DNA of 64,000 nucleotides from Branchiostoma floridae (taxonomy: Eukaryota > Chordata > Leptocardii > Amphioxiformes > Branchiostomatidae): positions 10,810,186 to 10,874,185 of the forward strand of contig NC_049990.1 in NCBI RefSeq assembly GCF_000003815.2, read 5' to 3'. Under the pieces are notes generated by a model. It saw only the letters and a program-made list of their open reading frames with translations, had not been told where the DNA came from and searched no databases. The position numbers were made by a program, and so were the translations under genes. Within the stretch, counting starts at the first letter, position 1; every line of letters begins with the position of its first letter. Positions 1-13,483 of this stretch are shown here, piece by piece.

Positions 1-2320
1 GGTATGCTCGTTCGTCTACAAGGGCGATTGTTCTCTATGCTTTTTGCGAACATTTGGGGAACGATTATCAACATCTGCTTCATGTCATGATGTATTGGGA
101 GGTTTGCATGAGGTAAAGGGTAAGGGGTACGATATGCTATAACAGCATAACATTTGTTCTTTACAAAGAACTTCCAGTAGTATTGCTGTTCTGAAAATTG
201 TTTTAGATAGTTGTCCACTTGCATGAGAGAGTTCTTGGATGTACACGTGACGTCAGCAACGCGAGATCGCAGTCCCAAAGCTGGGGCACAGGTGCGTCCG
301 CAACTGGGCATACGTCCCATGCGTGCTGGGGGCTGGTCTCCTTTCCTCCTTGGCTTGCCGTTTGCCTCAAGGGATGGTTCGTTACAAGTGTTCAAATCGT
401 CATAATGCTCCTTTACTGTTAAAGCACACATGGGCAAGTCGGGGGTATTAGACTTGGGGCAATGCCAGGTGCTAGCCTAACATTGGTAGCATTAGGAAGA
501 GTTCTTAGTCAGAAAGTTACGAGTGTTCAAAATCTTAAGTTGCTTTTGCTTAAGCATGGGCAGGTTTGGGGTACGGTTACAGCAATGCCTAATACAAGTA
601 GCCTAATATTGGTGTCATAAAACAGAGCTCTCAGTCCGTATTTCTGAGCTTAGAACCGTTTTTCCAACAATTTCAGGGTTAAGGTTAGGGTAATAATGCG
701 TTTGTCATTTACTCCGACACGTTGGTGGAAAATGACATTTATTGTCCAACGGCTCATGCCCCTGCCCCCATGACGGTGGAGTGACGCCCGCCGAGCCTCA
801 CGGCTAGTCTGTCTTTAATGTACGTAATGAACGTTAAGGGGAGTATTTTCTTTTCCCCAACCGATGTCCTTGTGACTAATCAATAAGAATCATTACGTCC
901 TATTTTACTGTATTATCAGTCCATCAGTTAGCGGACGGATAAGATAGAGGGTTTTGTTACACTTTCTAATGTCGATCTAAAAAAACGATCGACTGACAAT
1001 GTGGTATTATAAAACTACACAAATACCGATGAAGTTGCCTTGGACTTAAGTGCAATCTAAGAATTCTGCGACACCTATAATGTTTGATACGCAACATTTT
1101 TTGTTTCATTTCAATATAAAAAGCTAGCCAAAAACAGCATTACCGGCAGCTGAAATACTCCGGTATGTCTCGATACGCACGTCAAAATCGTTTCATATCA
1201 AACTTTGGCCTAATCTCATGGAAAATGTACAACGGAATCACAAGTTCTTGATTTCATTTGTCTAAATGTTATTGAAGCCACAATGCCACACTGGAATTAA
1301 GGAACGTGATACGCCGTGTCCGAGTGTGTCGGATTTACAGTGGCGTGCTTTTATATGTCCAGCTGAAATTTGCGAGGTGTTTTCATTGGCTCGAATGCAT
1401 CTAAGACACATCGAATCGTTTAAGACAATGCAATCCGCAAGTGTGATTAAATATGGTTGTTCAGTTAAGAGGACAACAAACGGTTGGGAATGTAAAAAGA
1501 ATGATACAACAATTCTCAACATTTTTGTCTTCAATAGTCTGTGAAACACAAACTCTGCTGTCCGGGCTGTACCTAGTCCCTCCCCACTAGAGGCCAGCAA
1601 TGTTGGGCTGGCTGTATAGAAGCGTGATTAAATCAGGCTAGAGTTTCAAAGGTTGGTAAAGGCAAATTAAGGTTAACAATGTTTATTTCATACCACCACA
1701 CAGATGGTTATGGGTGTTTTATTTTATGTGATCAATATATAAGCACGCTGCAAAGTTTATCAGATTTAATATCAATTCGCAACATTTCTAAGACGTACGA
1801 TGTTCGCCTAAGCGTTACCCGTGGGTACCGTACACAGCGCTGTAGTTTTATTCTGAAGTCCTACTTTGTAAAGAGCAATATACAACTAACCAAACCCTAC
1901 AAATATTTAGCTAATTTCAGACGATCTAAACTGTATTGAAGTCTCACTGCAGTCTCACTGTTGAAGTTGCCTGTAGTCAGGTCGCCCATGCAACAGGTGG
2001 TCCAACTGGTATTGCTCACACGGACAGTTCCTTTGGAATCTGGAGCGCCGGAGGGACGAGATGTCGCAAGGCCTAGAAAAAATTTGAAATATTTCCCCTC
2101 TAAAACGCTATTTCCTGTATTATCATGGGGTAATTTTGCTGGCAGGCTAGGTTCAATGACATTTCTATTAGTAAAAAAAGACTTTTGAGGGCGACGCCCC
2201 CTACATTTTGTTTTCAACATGTCGATGGCCAAAGGTGGCGTTGCAAGCAAGATATGGCGAAATTTGGAAATATTGTCCATCTAAAATGCCATTCCTGTAT
2301 ATTGATCGGGAAAATTAGCT
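1..2320. other. Intergenic or intronic DNA, no recognised feature
   Basis: I see no supported gene. Short open frames (the longest about 127 codons, on the minus strand near 1.9-2.3 kb) show no family motif and lack convincing splice context. If the NALF gene at 25.7 kb starts upstream, this could be one of its introns, but nothing here proves that. Confidence 0.4.
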
Positions 2321-2432
2321 CTATGTTCCGAAATCTCTATGTTCCGAAATCCCTATGTTCCGAAATCTCTATGTTCCGAAATCTCTATGTTCCAAAATCT
2401 CTATGTTCCGAAATCTCTTTGTTCCGAAATCT
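2321..2432. repeat. 16-bp tandem array, 7 units
   Basis: Seven head-to-tail copies of the 16-mer CTATGTTCCGAAATCT with only single-base differences between units. Because 16 is not a multiple of 3, three units (48 bp) give a 16-residue periodic peptide in the overlapping frame, so the 131-codon frame over it is a repeat artefact. A related, decayed motif recurs at 28.43-28.62 kb. Confidence 0.93.
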
Positions 2433-5400
2433 CTATATAAATGGTTCCTGCAGCCTGCAATATATTCCGACATACATGCATGAAGGCAGCGGTCAAAGTA
2501 CGCGATCGTTGAGGGAGGAAAGGCTAGCTCCTTGCTCACGGCGATTTACCCGCCGGGAGAAACATCCTACAAGTATCTAACACGGACCATGGCGGCGTTT
2601 CCTATTCTTAGATCAAATATCTTTGCATTTTATTCTCCTTTTCTACCATTTGGGTGAACGAACTCCAACTCCATCATGGTTTCAGACGAATTTTCGTCAA
2701 ACTTGGGAAGCGCTATTTAATGACCTGTAATGACCTCGCACCAACTTGATAGCATCGTAATGAAATTTTTTGACGAAGAATGAAAAATATACTCTCATTC
2801 ATCAAAAATACATATCGATAACAAGTTACATAAACCAGTAAATAGATCTAATGATGTATGCATACAAAGTAAACATTCTTTTGAAATATACATGCGATTA
2901 TACACGAGACCAGATAAATGGTTTAAATGCGGTTAGAAAATCGTGTGTTTTTAGAAATGAAGAAAATTTTCCGCTGATATTTGCGATCGAGTTCAGACTC
3001 TGTTTCAGATAAACAGTCCAAAACTTCTCCATTTGCACAAGACTGGAGTAGAAGAAGGTACATGATCTAAAACAAGAATTTGAATGTTTTCAACTCAGGG
3101 GGGCCACGCACGTGCACGCTACGTCGGAATCGGGTCGGCGTTCAGGAAGGGTATCGGAAGCTTAGTTTGTGGGTATGAGTCTTACACAACATCTGCTTGG
3201 AGATTAGGCCAAAATAATGCCCAGCTCGGCTCTTGAAGTCGGACCTCGAACTGTGGGGTGGAGAGTGATCGTTGTTCAGGGATTCAAGTGGGCGTGGCGT
3301 TATGCATGAAAGAAAGGCTGGAAATCGTTGGTCCACAGACTCCACACTCTCACGATGGTTCTTATGAAGACAGCTGTCCATGTTTTTGCAAGGCCTTTGG
3401 TTTTTTTTAAATATACTCTTTGATTTATCACCAGTATGATCACTTGACTAGAAATTCAGTACAATGAATGATGAAATGTAAAGTAGCATTCAAATGATTC
3501 AGTTGGTTTTAATATGGATTTGGATATAACGATAGCCGAAGTCACGACTTGTTTATTCTTCAAATCGAAGGCTTAATTCTGGACAAAAGTGATATCAGAT
3601 ATAATATATCATCGTACGGAATATTTCGAGAAACAGAGCCAGTCGCGATTTTTCACCGGGAATACGCCGGGAGGGGAAAATATGTAGATCTTCTTCTGTT
3701 TTTCCTTGGTTTGTTGGCTGTAGAACCAAGGAGGCTGAAAAAGGAACAGGCCTGGTGTGCCCAAGGCAGTGCTGGGCGAGGGGACACCGGTGTGTCCATA
3801 TCAAGTCTGATACCAATTAAGCCCACCCGAACATTGCTGATAAGACGGTATCTCTTGGGGTGCGTTGCCAGGGAAACCGAAGTCTCCTATGGCTTTTCAG
3901 GAATGCGGGCATGCGCTTTGCCAACATCGTCTAGAAGCGCCAAACTTGAGAACAGCTTCGGGGTCGTGTTTTGTATCACATATGTTTTCTCCTGTACTTT
4001 GGTGTTGTTGTGTTCTCGACACGCACCCCGGACTGGGACAAATAGGACTGCTGGGTGACCTTGTATACATCGGCGAGGGGAGGCAAACTTACACGGAAAT
4101 ATTTCTACGACCCGATGTCGCGAATTTTCGTGAGGCTGAACTTGTGAAGATGTTTCATTTAGCCAACGGGATCTCGGGGTGGCGATCACTATTGAACATG
4201 GAGTATGGTGGTTTGGATGGACTTTTGAACAACAGAGATGTTCACGAAAAATCGTTCACGAAACCTCCTTAGATAATTTACCCACGAACAGAAAATACCG
4301 TTTCTGAACTATCATGATGTATCATATGGGTGGTGGAGACTTCTAGCTATTAGACTGGAGAACGCAAGGTACGTAATCATCCTATTTTTGTTTAAATATT
4401 TTGGTTGAAATCTCTGAAATAGCACAGTTCCTCGCGTATAGACGTTCTTATTTTGGCGCGCATGACAGGGGTGGTGGGAGGGGGGCAACTCTTCAATGTT
4501 TTGGCCTTTCCTGTACTGCCAGCATATACGTACACAAGCACTAATTTCCACTAGAATTCTATATTCCATAATTTCAGCTTCCCATGACTTTTGTATTTTA
4601 TTTGATCTGTGTGTTGTGTTTGAAATAAAGGGCACCCGGCAAAAACATTACGATTTTCCCTCCATAAGCCATGCGTGCCACATGTGTTTTTGATCATGAG
4701 TGCCACTCGCTTTCAACACGTCAAGCAGAAGTGCGGTTCCGGCTGTTTTTTTCAACGTGCTTTAGTCGTTTTTATCGGGCTTCCTTTTTGAAAACGGTAC
4801 AAATTGAAATTTGACAAACGCCTAAAAACTGTTAACACGTCCAAAGTCCGGAGCCGCCGTCTGCTTGGAAAGTATCTATACGATATCGATGTTGCGCAAC
4901 GCGGCCAAACCAAATAGAGGAAGGCCTCATGGACACATGATCTACATGCAATTACATCTTTATAACAGATTTTTCCGTGGAATTATCAGCATAGCTGGTG
5001 ACAACTTCTGCAATCTTTAATTTCCCGGTCCCGCTGGCAAAGTTAGATCTGGGCCACTGACGCGTGCACGTGTCGCAAGTCACTAGTTTGCTCCGCCCCT
5101 CCCCCACTTTTCACCTCCGTCGGTTGTGAAGCATGCAACATCAGGATGTCCTTCTTCCTTTCTTCTACCATTGATGGCAGGGGTTAAAAAGACAACGTGC
5201 TAGATTCAAATGGAATTTATTTTACAACCTGAGTATGTTTTATGCAAGAAGTTCCACATTCAAAGTTACTCATTCGTTTAGAGAACTGTTGTTCTTGTCG
5301 TTTGTTATTGTAGTCATGGTTCGTGAGTACTAATTAACCAATTACAGCTGAATTGGCGCCTTTTTGTGTCCTCTACCAGGCTTCCCAGGTCGCTGGAAAA

Positions 5401-6573
5401 AGGCGAAAAATCAGTGAGGCTAGCCATTTTATACGAAAAGTACAATATGGCTGTTGCTCTGTAGATCTAACCCATGGTCCGGCATTTCTCATGGGAGCAC
5501 CTTTGACAGCTTGTCCCTCCCCCTTGGGCTAATGATGTAACTTACACCAAGAACCTCTGATCAGATCATCAGATGTGTGTGGCACTGGCTTGTATGTCTT
5601 CTTGTGCTTTGAGTTTTCGTCTCTCTTTGAAGGTATCACCAACGCGCGTAACGAGGAAGACAACAAAACAAATGACAAAATAATGTGCAAAGCAAGCCAA
5701 AACCTTGGCCAAAACCGTACATCTAAAACCGTACATCAATAAAATACTCTGCTAAATAGAGGCAATTAGCGAGGTGTCAATCAACTAAATCATTGAAGTC
5801 TGAAGTCTGGACCCTGCTGTTATCTGCTCTGTGCTCAGGAAATCTGGGCAAACCTGAGTCTCCTTCATGACAGAGATAAATTCATTTGGAATGGATTATT
5901 ATTGTTAAGATTATTATAAAACTGTTTCAGACTGTTTGGGAACGCAAGGAAAATGTGCATCTGTAGAACATGTATGGTGCATGAATGCTGTTCCATCATA
6001 AATTACGGCGGTCATCAGAATCCCAAGGTTGAATTTTCTAGCGTTTTCGCGTTGCAGCGTATCTTTTTTGTACTAGGCTAGCAAAGTCTTCACGGTGAAA
6101 TGGCATATGATGAATGGGTATAAAAAGTATCTTCTCTTGTCAATTAATCAGTACTGGGCATCACTCTGGCCTAGGAATTGTAAAACAACATGTCTCCGTT
6201 TGATGACTTTGTGCAAGGTGATTCTTTAACCTCCTTGCTTTGTCACAAAGGTCCTTATTTCTACCTCCGAGTTAATAGCAGAAGGTGATCATGATATTTC
6301 TTGTAAAGCCACTTGTTCAGATAGTATTCTTGACCAAGCAGGTCATTCTGAATCCTTTGTTTTCTAATTTCATTTAATGCAAAACAAATGTATCTGCTCC
6401 TGTCAAAATTCATATAAAAAGAAAGAAAACATGTTGAGATTTCAAAATAATTGCAGATAAAATCCCACCCAATATTGTTGAACTTGAATTGCCACAAATC
6501 TTTGACCTATTCTACTTGTACATAATGGCCAGACATCAAAATTAGAATTCTCTGAAATTACATTTAACCATAA
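2433..6573. other. Gene-poor stretch with some CpG-richer DNA
   Basis: No recognisable gene. About 3.0-5.1 kb is visibly richer in CpG than its flanks, and two overlapping plus-strand frames (169 and 135 codons, about 3549-4272) lie in it. Neither has a motif I know. A distal promoter or first-exon region is possible but not demonstrated. Confidence 0.35.
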
Positions 6574-6743
6574 TACTGTAAATGCAGAAATGTTCGCGGT
6601 GGATTAATGTTTGCGGTTTTCGCGGCAACCACTTCACCGCGAACTTAAAACCACCGCGAACATTTTTCTACTATGGTATTAGACTGCAGTCTATGTTGTT
6701 ACCACGAAATTAAATCCCCGCGAACTTAAATGCATTTACAGTA
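6574..6743. mobile_element. MITE family A, copy 1
   Basis: The element is bounded by inverted TACTGTAAATGCA and TGCATTTACAGTA ends. Inside it carries the alternating phrases TTCGCGGTGG and CCACCGCGAA, which also pair with each other. It is about 170 bp with no coding capacity. Copies with the same ends and interior lie at 18.5, 23.7 and 34.4 kb, so this is a dispersed non-autonomous inverted-repeat element. Confidence 0.88.
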
Positions 6744-8636
6744 ATATTGCTGAATATCATAGAAATTTGTACAAAATGAACACCCTTCTGATATAATTGA
6801 ACTGCAAAAAAATGTACCTTGTGCTGCTTGTGCCCTTGAGTCTTCCGAAGTTTTTTTTTTTTTCCACCAGGTAATTCATCCAAACTGAGACTTTGGTGAT
6901 CTATACACCGGGCATGACGTTATAAGGCTCATTACAGCTGGTTTGGAACTTCGCACTGTTTTTATTTATCAATCTTGTAGGGTTGTCCCTTCAATTGTTA
7001 ACGATTTCCAAGGGAGCTCTGCAGAAAATCAACATAAACTTAACAATAATCATATACTAGTAACATAAACGTAAGTAATCGAACATTGGGGTAGTAACTT
7101 ACCTGATCAACTCATAATCATTAATTGCAGAACTCAGCACAGCAATAGAACAAAACAAAACCATAACTTAACTTCCACTCTTAAGAGAAGCAAACAAAGC
7201 AAACATTACGTTTTTTCAATTATATAATTACGATAATTAAGCTCTAGTTATCAAACAATTTTTTTGAAAGCTGTGATGCCGGGTTCCAAACCTGCTACCA
7301 TGTTGATTGTGATGTCATACCTGATAAAGAGCTGGATGTATAGTGCTCAATAAGGCGGAAGGGTGTGTATTTGGTGTAAATGTTATGTTCATTGAATGAT
7401 AATATTCTTGTTACAAATAACAAGGAAATGTTGTATTTTTGTGTCTACCCTTTAGTTTCAAGTATGAGGGCACTGCTTGTAACCTTCAGCCTCAAAACAT
7501 GAAAGATTGTAAACAACAAAATCTTCATAATGTTGGTTGACAGAATCAGTTTTGTAATTTTTTTTGTGTAACTCTTATGAAAGCAATGTGTTTAGAAAGA
7601 TAGGAACACGTGTATCCTAGTTGTTTGGGCACCAATTTTGTACACAACTACTTAAACCAGATAAACCTCATTCCTGCACAAACCCAATTACAATGATACA
7701 GATCAGGCCAAAGCACTTTTGCATTCAGAGGCTGAAATTGCTACAACTTGTACAACACACTTCCAGCTGCTATGAGGCATTTGTAAACTTTACAATGGCT
7801 GCAATGCCCATGTAATATCTTGACCCCTGACCTCCACTTCAACTGTTGAATTTACTGTCATGACTTGACTATGAGTACTGGAGGATGACTTTGTTTTGAT
7901 TGCATAGGATTTTGTTTGCTGTACTGTATGTTGTCTGCTTATTTGTGGCTACTTTACACAGTGTAACATGTCTTGTCCTGTTTAGGTGTATGCTGGGCCC
8001 CCTTCTAAATCAGCTATTGAACATTGATGGGCTTACCCAGCTGTCTAAATGTGAAATAGATAAACGAAGAAACATTTGAAGGATATATATACGTATGGGC
8101 AAGACAACAAGCTTAGCAAGAAATAGATATGTCTTATGACATGACAGTGTCATTCCACGCTTAGGTTGAAGACATTCCTTTATGATTATCCAACAAGGGT
8201 AAGGTACAGTACATGCAAAATGGTTGAAAGACACAATGTGATGAGGCAGGGAGGGGTAGAGCCTCATACATCATATATGTTGTACTTTGACAGTGGCAGC
8301 ATGTATCAAAACAAAACAGCCTGAAATGTATAGATTGTTGGAGTACTGCATACAGGTTGAACCTGATACTCACGATATTCATGGTTTCAGATTTACCAAT
8401 TGATTGTAAAGGCAAACACAGAAGGGAATGTACAGTGATTTAGTACTGGTCAAGTTATGGAGTACATTTTTTGATTTATGTAATAACCTCTATGAGCAAC
8501 CAAAACTTTCGAATAACACAGTCGATAAAGTACTAGCGCTCGTTTACATGTACTGGATCAGCCATCATGTATATATCTGGAAAATAAGGTACCGAATAAA
8601 GCATTTGGCAAGGAGTATACCTGTGTTGCAAAGAGG
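6744..8636. other. No feature seen
   Basis: AT-rich DNA with short open frames only (at most 85 codons). No repeat family or conserved coding signal was recognised. Confidence 0.4.
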
Positions 8637-9410
8637 GAGTGTTGAACAGGTCCGCTGGAATTCCAGCGAGGGAGACAGTATTGAACAGTGCCGCTGGAAA
8701 TCCAGCGAGTGAGGCAGTGTTGAACAGGGCCGCTGGATTTCCAGCCAGGCTGGCAGTGTATAACAGGGCCGCTGGATTTCCAGCGATGGAGGCGGTGTTA
8801 AACAGTTTCGCTGGAAATCCAGCCAGGTTGGTAGTGTTGAACAGTGCCGCTGGATTTCCAGCCAGGGAGGCAGTGTTGAACAGGGCCGCTGGAAATCCAG
8901 CGAGGGAGGCAGTGTTGAACAGTGCCGCTGGAAATCCAGTGAGGGAGGCAGTCTTGAACAGGGCCACTGGATTTCCAGCGAGGGAGGCAGTCTTAAACAG
9001 GGCCGCTGGAAATCCAGCCAAGGAGGCAGTATTGAACAGTGCCGCTGGATTTCCAGCCAGGGAGGCAGTGTTGAACAGTGCCGCTGGATTTCCAGCGAGG
9101 GAGGCAGTGTTGAACAGTGCCGCTGGAAATCCAGCGAGGGAGGCAGTATTGAACAGGGCCGCTGGAAATCCAGTCAGGTTGGTAGTGTTGAGCAGTGCCG
9201 CTGGATTTCCAGCGAGGGAGGCAGTGTTGAACGGTGCCGCTGGATTTCCAGCGAGGCTGGCAGTGTTGAACAGGGCCGCTGGATTTCCAGCCAGGGTGGC
9301 AGTCTTGCTCTGGCCGCTGGATTTCCAGCCAAAGTATCTCAAATGGAAGCCGCTGGAAATCCAGCCAGACAAAAGCCTACGGTAAGGCGCTGAAATTCCA
9401 GCCAGGGAAG
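8637..9410. repeat. 39-bp minisatellite, about 20 units with palindromic core
   Basis: About 20 units with 39-bp spacing (the last three are less regular). Each holds the inverted repeat GCTGGA-NN-TCCAGC, where NN is AA or TT, within a frame like GGCAGTGTTGAACAGNGCC. Since 39 is a multiple of 3 and units lack stops, both strands stay open (about 248 codons plus, 304 minus), giving 13-residue periodic peptides. I treat those frames as by-products, not genes. The array is directly tandem, without unique spacers. Confidence 0.95.
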
Positions 9411-9528
9411 CCAGTCTTGAGTAGGGTTTAGGAGTACATAACATCATATTATGTACAAATAGTGCCCAGATCTAAAAATCATGTCAACTTGAGACAATAA
9501 TAATGTCTCAAGTTGCATCTGAATCCGT

Positions 9529-9673
9529 TTTTTATTCTTTATATTTTAGTCTAGCCCTTACCTTTACCCCAACCATTTTACAAATTTTATTTTTATTTTT
9601 ATTTCGCCCTTTCGCTCCATATTTTTTATGAAAAAATCCGTGAGCCAAGAAATTAAATTGGTGTGGCCTAATG
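9529..9673 (-). mobile_element. MITE family C, half copy
   Basis: The right side ends in AAATTAAATTGGTGTGGCC, the terminal repeat of family C. The interior is nearly the reverse complement of the left half of the 29.88-30.24 kb copy. No matching left terminal repeat is visible, so this is a truncated copy. Confidence 0.75.
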
Positions 9674-10030
9674 TGAGTATAATAGACGGATTCAAGAGTG
9701 ACCCTGTGAACAGTTACATGGTCGGGACCACGCATGCTCTCCAACAATCAGACAAAAAGTGTGAGGTGGTCTAAGCATCTTGTAAAGATGCTAATGAATC
9801 AGACGTGCTCTGAGTATAGCATCTGTAGTCCAGTTGTTAATGCCCCTGATTCTGATTTAGAGTTTTAAATTCCAGCTGTTGTCGCTAACCCGACATTGAC
9901 TGACGTCTGATGGACAGGGTCGCAGTCCTTAGGATTGGATCACAATCCATGGTACATTTGCTCATTGTAACGCTTGTCAAAAAGAGCGGTGGAAATTTTT
10001 CCAATGCAATGAACCTTAAAATACTAGCAG

Positions 10031-10232
10031 TAAGGGGTGGGTACCAGTATGGGGTACCAGTACAAAACCGTTTTTTCTTGTTGGACTTTTAAAAAAAAAA
10101 TGGACCGGTCCAACAAGAAAAAACGGACCTGAAAAAAAAATCAGTAGACCAGGTTCAGGTCCGGACCGGAACCTGTTCCTCTGTTTCTGAACCGTACCTG
10201 TACCTGAATTTTCTGTACCGGTACCCACCCCC
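10031..10232. mobile_element. MITE family D, copy 1
   Basis: Ends are GGGGTGGGTACC and GTACCGGTACCCACCCC. The interior holds stacked GGTCCGGACC-like palindromes and an inverted pair around TCCAACAAGAAAAAACGGACC. A diverged copy with the same ends lies at about 31.87-32.30 kb. There is no coding capacity. Confidence 0.75.
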
Positions 10233-11695
10233 ACTCATACTCATAGTGAACAGCATACATCTTCTTTGTCGTGACCAGTGAAACATTTAGCTCTTCAGTA
10301 AGCTTAACTGGATCAAGCCAAGGTCACACCTCCTTTCAAATGACAGCCTACTTATACTCTTGACACTCTGAATTAGAGCCACTGTTGGATCCTGATGGCT
10401 ATGGATCAATGATGTTAAAGACTGGAGCAAAACATGACACTGCATTTGCCCACTTATATTACATAAAACATTTGAAACATCGCACTACGGCAAAGCAGAA
10501 GCTGACAGAAAGAATAAAGTTCAACAAGCTAAGCCACATGTTGACAGTTCATATTTTTGTGAGAGGATATTTTGTCAGACGGGTTTAGCATTCTGCAATT
10601 GTTTTTGAATTTGAAGTAATAACATTATCTCATCAATTGTAAAGGGGGTATAGCAAAAGATCCAACAAAAGAAAAGAGATGGCCTACCATTTGTACACTG
10701 CACCAAATGGCAAAAATTGATATATTCAGTACCTTAAAACATACAGTATTATTATATAGTTTGATCCTATGCTGTTGAATAATAGAGAGTCTCACTTAAG
10801 TGTTTGTCTGCCATGTGATTATCGTCATAAACGATTTCCAAGAGAGCAATTAAAAAAATGGTTACTACAATGATCATACCTCTCATGTCTATCATAACAT
10901 ATGCCACAGCAGCTGGGAACCTTTCCTGTGAGAGCAAATTATAAAAACGTTTAGAATGATCATACTTTCAATGTTCATGATAACAATTGGCTAGGAACTC
11001 ATTACGCACTATACAACCGTCATGGGCATTCCAGGGTATACCCTCAATTAATGAGTAATCACAAAGGGCCTGGGATGATCACTGTACCAGAGTTGCTGGG
11101 GGAACCATCATTAAGGTGTTGGCAAGAAATCTTTCGAGAGTCATCCTTGGCATATAGATTAGTGCTTTGCCATAGGGCTGTACAAGTCTTGTGGCAAAAT
11201 TGATGCTACTTCATGTAATTTCATTTGCGTCAAGCAATTTCATTCTTGATGGAGGGAGGGGCCCAAGAAATGCGTCTGTGCACACACTTTGAGGCCAAAA
11301 CTGCTTAATTTCTTGTTCCACAAGTTTTTCAATCTAGCTTGATGTACAGTAGTCCGTGGGAAAAATCAAACTGAATTAGAAAAAGGCATCAGATTTCTGC
11401 GATGGACTCCAATGCTACCTGATTAGAGCAACATGTCAGGATTGTTATCATTTCAAACAATGAACTTTAAACTAAGATACATGAATGACTACAATACAAG
11501 TAATATGACAAGGATTTTTTTTCAACTGTTGGTACCAAAATATGAATATTTGGACAAGCACGAGTTCCAAGGATCAAATTTGCATATCCTCAAGATTGCG
11601 TCTCAAGTCCCCGGAAAATTTCAAATACATTACATCATAAAATTACTACCAGTCCTAGTCCTGGGGTGTAAAAAGGTGACCCATTCTCACCACAT

Positions 11696-11785
11696 CATTT
11701 TGCGGTGGTTTTAATTTTGCGGTAGCACCATGCATTGTAGTCTCTTACTGCCATGGAAAAATGTTCGCGGTGGTTATAAGTTGCT
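11696..11785 (+). mobile_element. MITE family A, truncated copy
   Basis: It matches the interior of the 23.70-23.91 kb family A copy (GCGGTGGTTTTAATTTTGCG onward, through the TTCGCGGTGGTT phrase) but lacks both TACTGTAAATGCA ends. Confidence 0.75.
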
Positions 11786-13483
11786 AGAAATTCCATTAGC
11801 TCAATGCATACTGTCAATATCAATAACATTTAAAATTCAGCACCAAGGACAGGTATATTCTAGCTTCTCAAAGTGAAAAAACATCAACCTCACCAAGCTC
11901 TGTATCTAAATAACCTGTGTCATGTTGCACTGACAAGACAGGGAAAAGGTTGCAAACATGTCCATATGAGTAAACAACATGCTGTATCTTATTTATGTAT
12001 TTTATACCATGCTGTATTTTATTTTTGTCATACACAGCTGAAAGAGCATTGCAAAATGTAACCGAAGTAGGTGTCATCAAACAAAAAATGGTAGCAACAG
12101 CAATTCCAAAGTCTAAATCTGGTATTTGAATTTTCAACCGCCCTGCACTCAGCACGTACAGTGTGCTTTATTCAACTTATTTGATGTAAATCCGTGCCAT
12201 ACAACTCAGAACCCCATGTGGTACGGAAAGGAACATTCTCGTGGCCCAGGTATGACAATATATAGCAGCAATACGAGTCACTTCCTGTAGCTTTATGCAA
12301 CCCCCTTCTGAGCAAACGACCATTCACAGCACATCTTGGCCACGTCCTTGAATTGTGATGTTGCCAGCAGGACTAAAGAGTCAATCAAAACACACAGCAT
12401 AAGTAACGAAGGTCGTACATAACATGAACAATAGGTGGGGAAAAAAGATGCTCCTTTCTAAATTGGTATCAGAATTGACGTTAAAATGGCAGTATTATGA
12501 TTGTTGAAGAGATTCATCAGTCACGTATGTTTACAGTTTAGTATTATGAGAGTTTGAATCAAGAACTCAATTTTCTTTCTATTTTCATACCTCCAACACT
12601 CCTTGAGTTTTTATGTTGGTGACGGAGAGTGAGAGAAAAAGCTCCAAGGGTAACACACAATTTTCATTAGTGTCATCCCCGGGACACTGATGCCTTGTCA
12701 TGTCGGTTTAATTAACTCATAATTGTGCCGGGGGATTAGAGTACAAGAAGATGAGTGCAATTAGAGGCTGTCCTCTAGGCTCTATTGGACGTCGGTTCAA
12801 TGCACATCATCGGAAAATGTCAGTAACCCAGTAGAAAGGCTTTTGATGTAAAAGCAGTCGTAATGAAAGTTTGGAAAAGGTGTTAGCTAGTATGTCTTTG
12901 TAAGATCCTGATGTACAATGTAGGCCATGAAAATGCAGTTGGGGGGTTGGATACCTCAGCCTGATAATATTAACTTCAAGGAGTGGACTGCAAGGCAGAA
13001 TACTAAGTCTCTTTTGTAATAAAGGCAAACACTAAGTTTTCTCCTACAGCAAAATTGAATCCCCTCTTACAGTTCCTCAGATGTGTATTAACTGTCCATA
13101 ACTGTAGTGTAGTGAGCGGCCTGACCTTGTAATCTATATGAGGGCAGCCCCCTTGCAATCAATATCCCGTCAAACAGGTTTTTAATCTGTGCAACAATAG
13201 ACATTCGCTTAGAATAGGCAATATCCTTTAGTCATCAGGTCACATGTACTAACTGGTTTGTAATCAGCAGAGACGTCAGATGTGCTCATTATATTTTAGC
13301 CATACCACAGGTATGGTGAAATATATTGTATTTGTAATGTTTCTTCATCTACTTTTCTTTCTCCTTTCAAATCTTGAAAGCAATTCATCTCCATTGTTCC
13401 TGAACCAAAAGACCTGAAATGACCTTAAGTGTGATTTGTTTAAGTCATTTTTAAACAGAAGTATTCCATTTTCTCACATGGGT
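11786..13483. other. No feature seen
   Basis: Noncoding-looking DNA. The small frames (at most 95 codons) overlap on both strands without motifs. No repeat family was recognised. Confidence 0.35.

Noticed and set aside
211-422. Upstream NALF exon candidates in the first 25 kb
   Set aside because: None of the plus-strand frames carries the cysteine pattern expected before the TAYRDWFC exon with a donor in matching phase.
3549-4272. Overlapping 169- and 135-codon frames as a gene
   Set aside because: No motif, overlapping opposite-strand frames of similar length and no splice signals. Kept only as a remark.
8637-9410. Resemblance to a CRISPR array (palindromic repeats at constant spacing)
   Set aside because: The whole 39-bp unit repeats, with no unique spacers, and the host is an animal genome with no cas genes.
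8533-9447. Open frames of 304 (minus) and 248 (plus) codons with 13-residue repeats
   Set aside because: Both exist only because the 39-bp minisatellite unit is a multiple of three and free of stops on both strands. No start context, introns or unique domain supports a protein.
9532-9747. 71-codon frame nearly identical in peptide to one at 29843-30025
   Set aside because: The matching peptides come from two copies of MITE family C in opposite orientation, not from a conserved gene.
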